This document shows positions 5,563 to 7,811 of a stretch of DNA of 7,811 bases, piece after piece. Made by a program: the position numbers and the translations under genes. The stretch comes from Clostridia bacterium (lineage in GTDB: Bacteria; Bacillota; Clostridia; Oscillospirales; CAG-382). A model generated the notes under the pieces. That model did no database searches. It saw only the letters and a program-made list of their open reading frames with translations, and was not told the origin of the DNA. How positions within the stretch are numbered: the stretch's first letter is position 1; each line of letters starts with the position of its first letter. The stretch lies in assembly GCA_900754535.1 (NCBI GenBank), contig CAAEDF010000275.1, forward strand, positions 1-7,811. The letters run 5' to 3'.

Positions 5563-5597
5563 AAAGCCCGAAGACAGTCAAACCGTCTTCGGGCTTT
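5563..5597. terminator. Bidirectional intrinsic terminator between the hydrolase and tpiA
   Basis: AAAGCCCGAAGAC (5563-5575) pairs perfectly with GTCTTCGGGCTTT (5585-5597) around a 9-base loop. On the minus strand the stem runs into an uninterrupted T-run, making a strong terminator for the pgk-tpiA transcript. On the plus strand GATTTTAAG follows, which is weaker but adequate to end the hydrolase gene. Confidence 0.9.
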
Positions 5598-5627
5598 GAT
5601 TTTAAGTTATCATTCGTCTCGCCGCCG

Positions 5628-5644
5628 CGTGCGGATACCGCACG
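5628..5644. repeat. Small GC-rich hairpin downstream of tpiA
   Basis: CGTGCGG and CCGCACG flank ATA, a perfect 7-bp stem in the 3' untranslated part of the tpiA transcript. No T-run follows on either strand. It may stabilise the RNA end or be incidental in GC-rich DNA. Confidence 0.35.
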
Positions 5645-5704
5645 GGAACCCCGCAAACGGACAGAGAAGCCGGCGGGCGGAGAGATTTTGGGGCAAAAAA
5701 GCGT

Positions 5705-6478
5705 TTATTTCTGCGCAGCGTTGATTATGACCGCAAAATCCGGCGCTTTCAGCGACGCGCCGCCTATCAGTCCGCCGTCCACATTGGGCATTGCAAGCAG
5801 TTCTGCGGCGTTCTTGGCGTTCATCGAGCCGCCGTACTGGATAGTCATGGCTTCGGCGGCTGCGGAGGAATAAAGCGAAGCGACAACGCCCCTGATTATT
5901 CCGCAGACCTCGTCCGCCTGTTCGCTGGTGGCGGTTCTGCCGGTGCCTATCGCCCACACCGGCTCATAAGCAATTATGACATTGCCAAGCTCCTGCTCGG
6001 AAACGCCCATAAGCGCTATCTTCGTCTGGAGCGACACGATCTCGCCGGTTATACCCTGCTCGCGCTGGGTAAGCAGCTCGCCCACGCAGAGGATGACCTT
6101 AAGCCCGGCATCCAGCGCGGCGCGCACACGCTTATTTACCGTCTCGTCGGTCTCGCCGAAATACTGGCGGCGCTCGCTGTGACCGATTATAACGTATTCG
6201 GTGCCTATCTCCTTAAGCATATCGGCGCTTATCTCGCCGGTGTAGGCGCCGCTCTTTTCCCAATGCACGTTTTCTGCGCCGACCTTTATCGCGCTGCCCT
6301 TGCACGCCTCGATAACGACCGCAAGATCAACATAAGGCACGCATGCCACTATATCGCAGCCCGAGGTGTCTTTGCCGTCTATCTCGGCACGGATCTCCTT
6401 TATAAGCGCAACCGCTTCGGCGGGCGTTTTGTTCATCTTCCAGTTTCCGGCTATAACGGTTCTTCTCTTATCAGACAT
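5705..6478 (-). CDS. tpiA: Triosephosphate isomerase
   Basis: Interconverts dihydroxyacetone phosphate and glyceraldehyde 3-phosphate in glycolysis and gluconeogenesis. The 257-residue protein is a full-length TIM barrel. Visible are the substrate-binding A-G-N-W-K-M-N (10-16, with Asn12 and Lys14), the electrophile His100 in I-I-G-H-S-E-R-R, the catalytic base Glu172 in A-Y-E-P-V-W-A-I-G-T-G, the closing loop 6 (173-184), and the phosphate-gripping Y-G-G-S-M-N (215-220) and G-G-A-S-L near the C-terminus. Nothing essential is missing. ATG at 6478 follows AAAGGAAG with 8 bases between. It lies 84 bases downstream of pgk on the same strand, with a hairpin between them, and is followed by a strong terminator. 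It is therefore probably the last gene of the operon. Confidence 0.98.
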   Translation of the reverse strand: MSDKRRTVIAGNWKMNKTPAEAVALIKEIRAEIDGKDTSGCDIVACVPYVDLAVVIEACKGSAIKVGAENVHWEKSGAYTGEISADMLKEIGTEYVIIGHSERRQYFGETDETVNKRVRAALDAGLKVILCVGELLTQREQGITGEIVSLQTKIALMGVSEQELGNVIIAYEPVWAIGTGRTATSEQADEVCGIIRGVVASLYSSAAAEAMTIQYGGSMNAKNAAELLAMPNVDGGLIGGASLKAPDFAVIINAAQK

Positions 6479-6519
6479 TATGTAAACTTCCTTTCGTGTA
6501 TACTGGCTGTTATTACAAG

Positions 6520-6550
6520 CCGCAAAGCCGCTTATACGGCGGCTTTGCGG
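6520..6550. repeat. 12-bp perfect hairpin between pgk and tpiA
   Basis: CCGCAAAGCCGC (6520-6531) pairs with GCGGCTTTGCGG (6539-6550) around a 7-base loop. In the minus-strand transcript it lies just past the pgk stop. The bases after it (CTTGTAATAACAG) are not a U-tract, so it is unlikely to end transcription fully. It may slow decay of the pgk message or set the pgk to tpiA ratio through partial termination or processing (inference). Confidence 0.6.
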
Positions 6551-6562
6551 AATGCAAATATT

Positions 6563-7759
6563 TTATTTATCGTTAAGGCAGGCGATGCCCGGAAGCTCAA
6601 GTCCCTCAAGGAATTCAAGCGAAGCGCCGCCGCCGGTGGATATATGAGTTATTTTATCGGCAAAGCCCAGTTTTTCAACCGCCGCAGCGCTGTCGCCGCC
6701 GCCTACGATGGTAATGGCGCCGGATTCGGCAAGCGCTTTTGCAACCGCCATGGTGCCCTGTGCAAGCGCGTCGTTCTCAAAAACGCCCATCGGGCCGTTC
6801 CATACAACGGTCTTGGCGCCCTTGATAGCCTCGGCAAACAATTCTCTGGTCTTCGGGCCTATATCCAGACCCATTTTGTCCGCGGGTATGGAGCAGGTGC
6901 AGACGACCTCGGTTTCCACCGGCGCGTCTATCGGGTCGGGAAAAGCCGCCGCAACGACGGTGTCGACGGGAAGAAGGAGCTTAACGCCGTTGGCTTCGGC
7001 TTTTTTTAGCATATCCTTGCAGTATTCAAGCTTTTCGGCGTCATAAAGCGAGGTGCCTATGTTCTTTCCCTGAGCGGCAATAAAAGTATAGGCCATGCCG
7101 CCGCCGATTATAAGCGTATCGACTTTGGTGAGAAGATTTTCGATGACCTTCAGCTTGTCGGCGACCTTTGCGCCGCCGAGAATGGCGACAAACGGACGTT
7201 CCGGATCGCTGAGCGCCTTACCCATGACGGATATCTCTTTTTCTATAAGATATCCGCACACGGCGGGCAGATAGTCGGCAACTCCCGCGGTGGATGCGTG
7301 TGCGCGGTGCGCGGTCCCGAATGCGTCGTTTACGTATATTTCGGCGAGGGAGGCAAGCTTTTTGGCAAATTCCGGATCGTTCTTTTCCTCTTCCTTGTGG
7401 AAACGGACGTTCTCAAGCAGAAGCACCTCGCCGTTGCCGAGAGCTGCGGCCTTGGCCTGAGCGTCCTCGCCCACAACGTCCTTTGCAAGCGTTACTTTGA
7501 CGCCGAGAAGCTCCGACAGCCGTGCCGCTACGGGAGCAAGGGAATATTTAAGGTTGAACTCTCCCTTGGGACGGCCAAGATGAGAGCAAAGGATGACCTT
7601 TGCCTGCTTTGAAAGCAGATATTTTATCGTGGGAAGCGCGCCGACTATCCTGTTGTCGTCGGTGATCTTCCCGTCCTCCATAGGGACGTTGAAATCGCAG
7701 CGGACAAGAACCTTTTTTCCGGCTACGTCAATATCCTCAACCGTCTTTTTGTTAAGCAT
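6563..7759 (-). CDS. pgk: Phosphoglycerate kinase
   Basis: Transfers phosphate from 1,3-bisphosphoglycerate to ADP, the first ATP-yielding step of lower glycolysis. The 398-residue protein is full length. The N-domain substrate site has V-R-C-D-F-N-V-P (19-26), S-H-L-G-R-P-K-G (59-66), L-E-N-V-R-F-H (115-121) and [14 protein letters not shown] (144-157). The C-domain nucleotide site has G-G-A-K-V-A-D-K (195-202), G-G-G-M-A-Y-T-F (219-226), N-G-P-M-G-V-F-E (321-328) and G-G-G-D-S-A-A-A-V (353-361). The hinge-side [11 protein letters not shown] (372-382) is intact. ATG at 7759 follows AAAGGAT with about 10 bases between. The promoter is beyond the window. In many Firmicutes gap precedes pgk, so gap may lie just outside. 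Confidence 0.98.
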   Translation of the reverse strand: MLNKKTVEDIDVAGKKVLVRCDFNVPMEDGKITDDNRIVGALPTIKYLLSKQAKVILCSHLGRPKGEFNLKYSLAPVAARLSELLGVKVTLAKDVVGEDAQAKAAALGNGEVLLLENVRFHKEEEKNDPEFAKKLASLAEIYVNDAFGTAHRAHASTAGVADYLPAVCGYLIEKEISVMGKALSDPERPFVAILGGAKVADKLKVIENLLTKVDTLIIGGGMAYTFIAAQGKNIGTSLYDAEKLEYCKDMLKKAEANGVKLLLPVDTVVAAAFPDPIDAPVETEVVCTCSIPADKMGLDIGPKTRELFAEAIKGAKTVVWNGPMGVFENDALAQGTMAVAKALAESGAITIVGGGDSAAAVEKLGFADKITHISTGGGASLEFLEGLELPGIACLNDK

Positions 7760-7795
7760 GTTAACACTATCCTTTCGTTTTACTCCCGCGCCGTC

Positions 7796-7808
7796 ACGGC
7801 AAAGCCGT
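7796..7808. repeat. Short hairpin upstream of pgk at the window edge
   Basis: ACGGC and GCCGT flank AAA, a 5-bp stem in the leader or intergenic space before pgk. It may be part of a larger structure cut off by the window end. Confidence 0.3.
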
Positions 7809-7811
7809 TGC

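Noticed and set aside
3039..6531. The motif GCAAAGCCGC in two intergenic regions (3039-3048 and 6522-6531) as a dispersed repeat family
   Set aside because: There are only two exact 10-base copies in GC-rich DNA, and one is part of a hairpin arm while the other is not. Chance is the simpler explanation.
6179..7009. A plus-strand frame of 276 codons over tpiA and pgk
   Set aside because: It runs antisense through both genes and the spacer hairpin. The conserved motifs are all on the other strand.
1..7811. A CRISPR array, rRNA or riboswitch
   Set aside because: I saw no regularly spaced direct repeats, no rRNA motifs, and no intergenic leader long and structured enough to suggest a known riboswitch.

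Overview
The window looks like chromosomal DNA from an endospore-forming, anaerobic-type Firmicute of the class Clostridia. The evidence is a complete spoIIAA-spoIIAB-sigF sporulation operon, AAAGGA-type ribosome binding sites before most genes, and a pgk-tpiA glycolytic pair. The right two thirds (about 2490 to the end) is moderately GC-rich. The left third (about 160 to 2490) is clearly AT-rich with different codon use. I read that left part as horizontally acquired; this is inference from composition and gene content.

Left part, 1 to about 2490. The window opens inside the 3' end of an unrecognised reading frame whose stop codon lies in a near-perfect inverted repeat (124-159). Next comes a compact three-gene minus-strand operon. 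In transcription order it holds an unrecognised helical protein (2056 to 1559), an ArsR-type repressor fused to a DUF2087 domain (1562 to 1011), and a GNAT-family acetyltransferase (1006 to 212). The genes overlap or sit 4 bases apart, and the Shine-Dalgarno sites of genes 2 and 3 lie inside the gene before. A consensus promoter (TTGACA, 16 bp, TATAAT) precedes the operon. A perfect 30-bp palindrome covers its predicted transcription start, which is a convincing operator for the operon's own ArsR protein. Further palindromes lie just upstream.

Junction, about 2194-2981. Gene-poor AT-rich DNA gives way abruptly near 2490 to the 3' half of an ABC exporter ATPase that lacks its Walker A end. This is a 5'-truncated remnant, and the change in composition falls at the break. 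A bidirectional terminator (2996-3029) follows.

Right part, 2996-7811. On the minus strand, spoIIAA, spoIIAB and sigF form the forespore sigma-F switch: an anti-anti-sigma factor, an anti-sigma kinase and the sigma factor. Divergent from it is a metallo-beta-lactamase-fold hydrolase of the glyoxalase II-like type with its own clear sigma-A promoter. A bidirectional terminator (5563-5597) separates it from the convergent pgk-tpiA operon. That pair carries consecutive glycolytic activities and has a strong hairpin between the two genes.

The housekeeping part is ordinary. The part most worth attention is the AT-rich repressor/acetyltransferase cassette with its operator and the broken ABC gene beside it.
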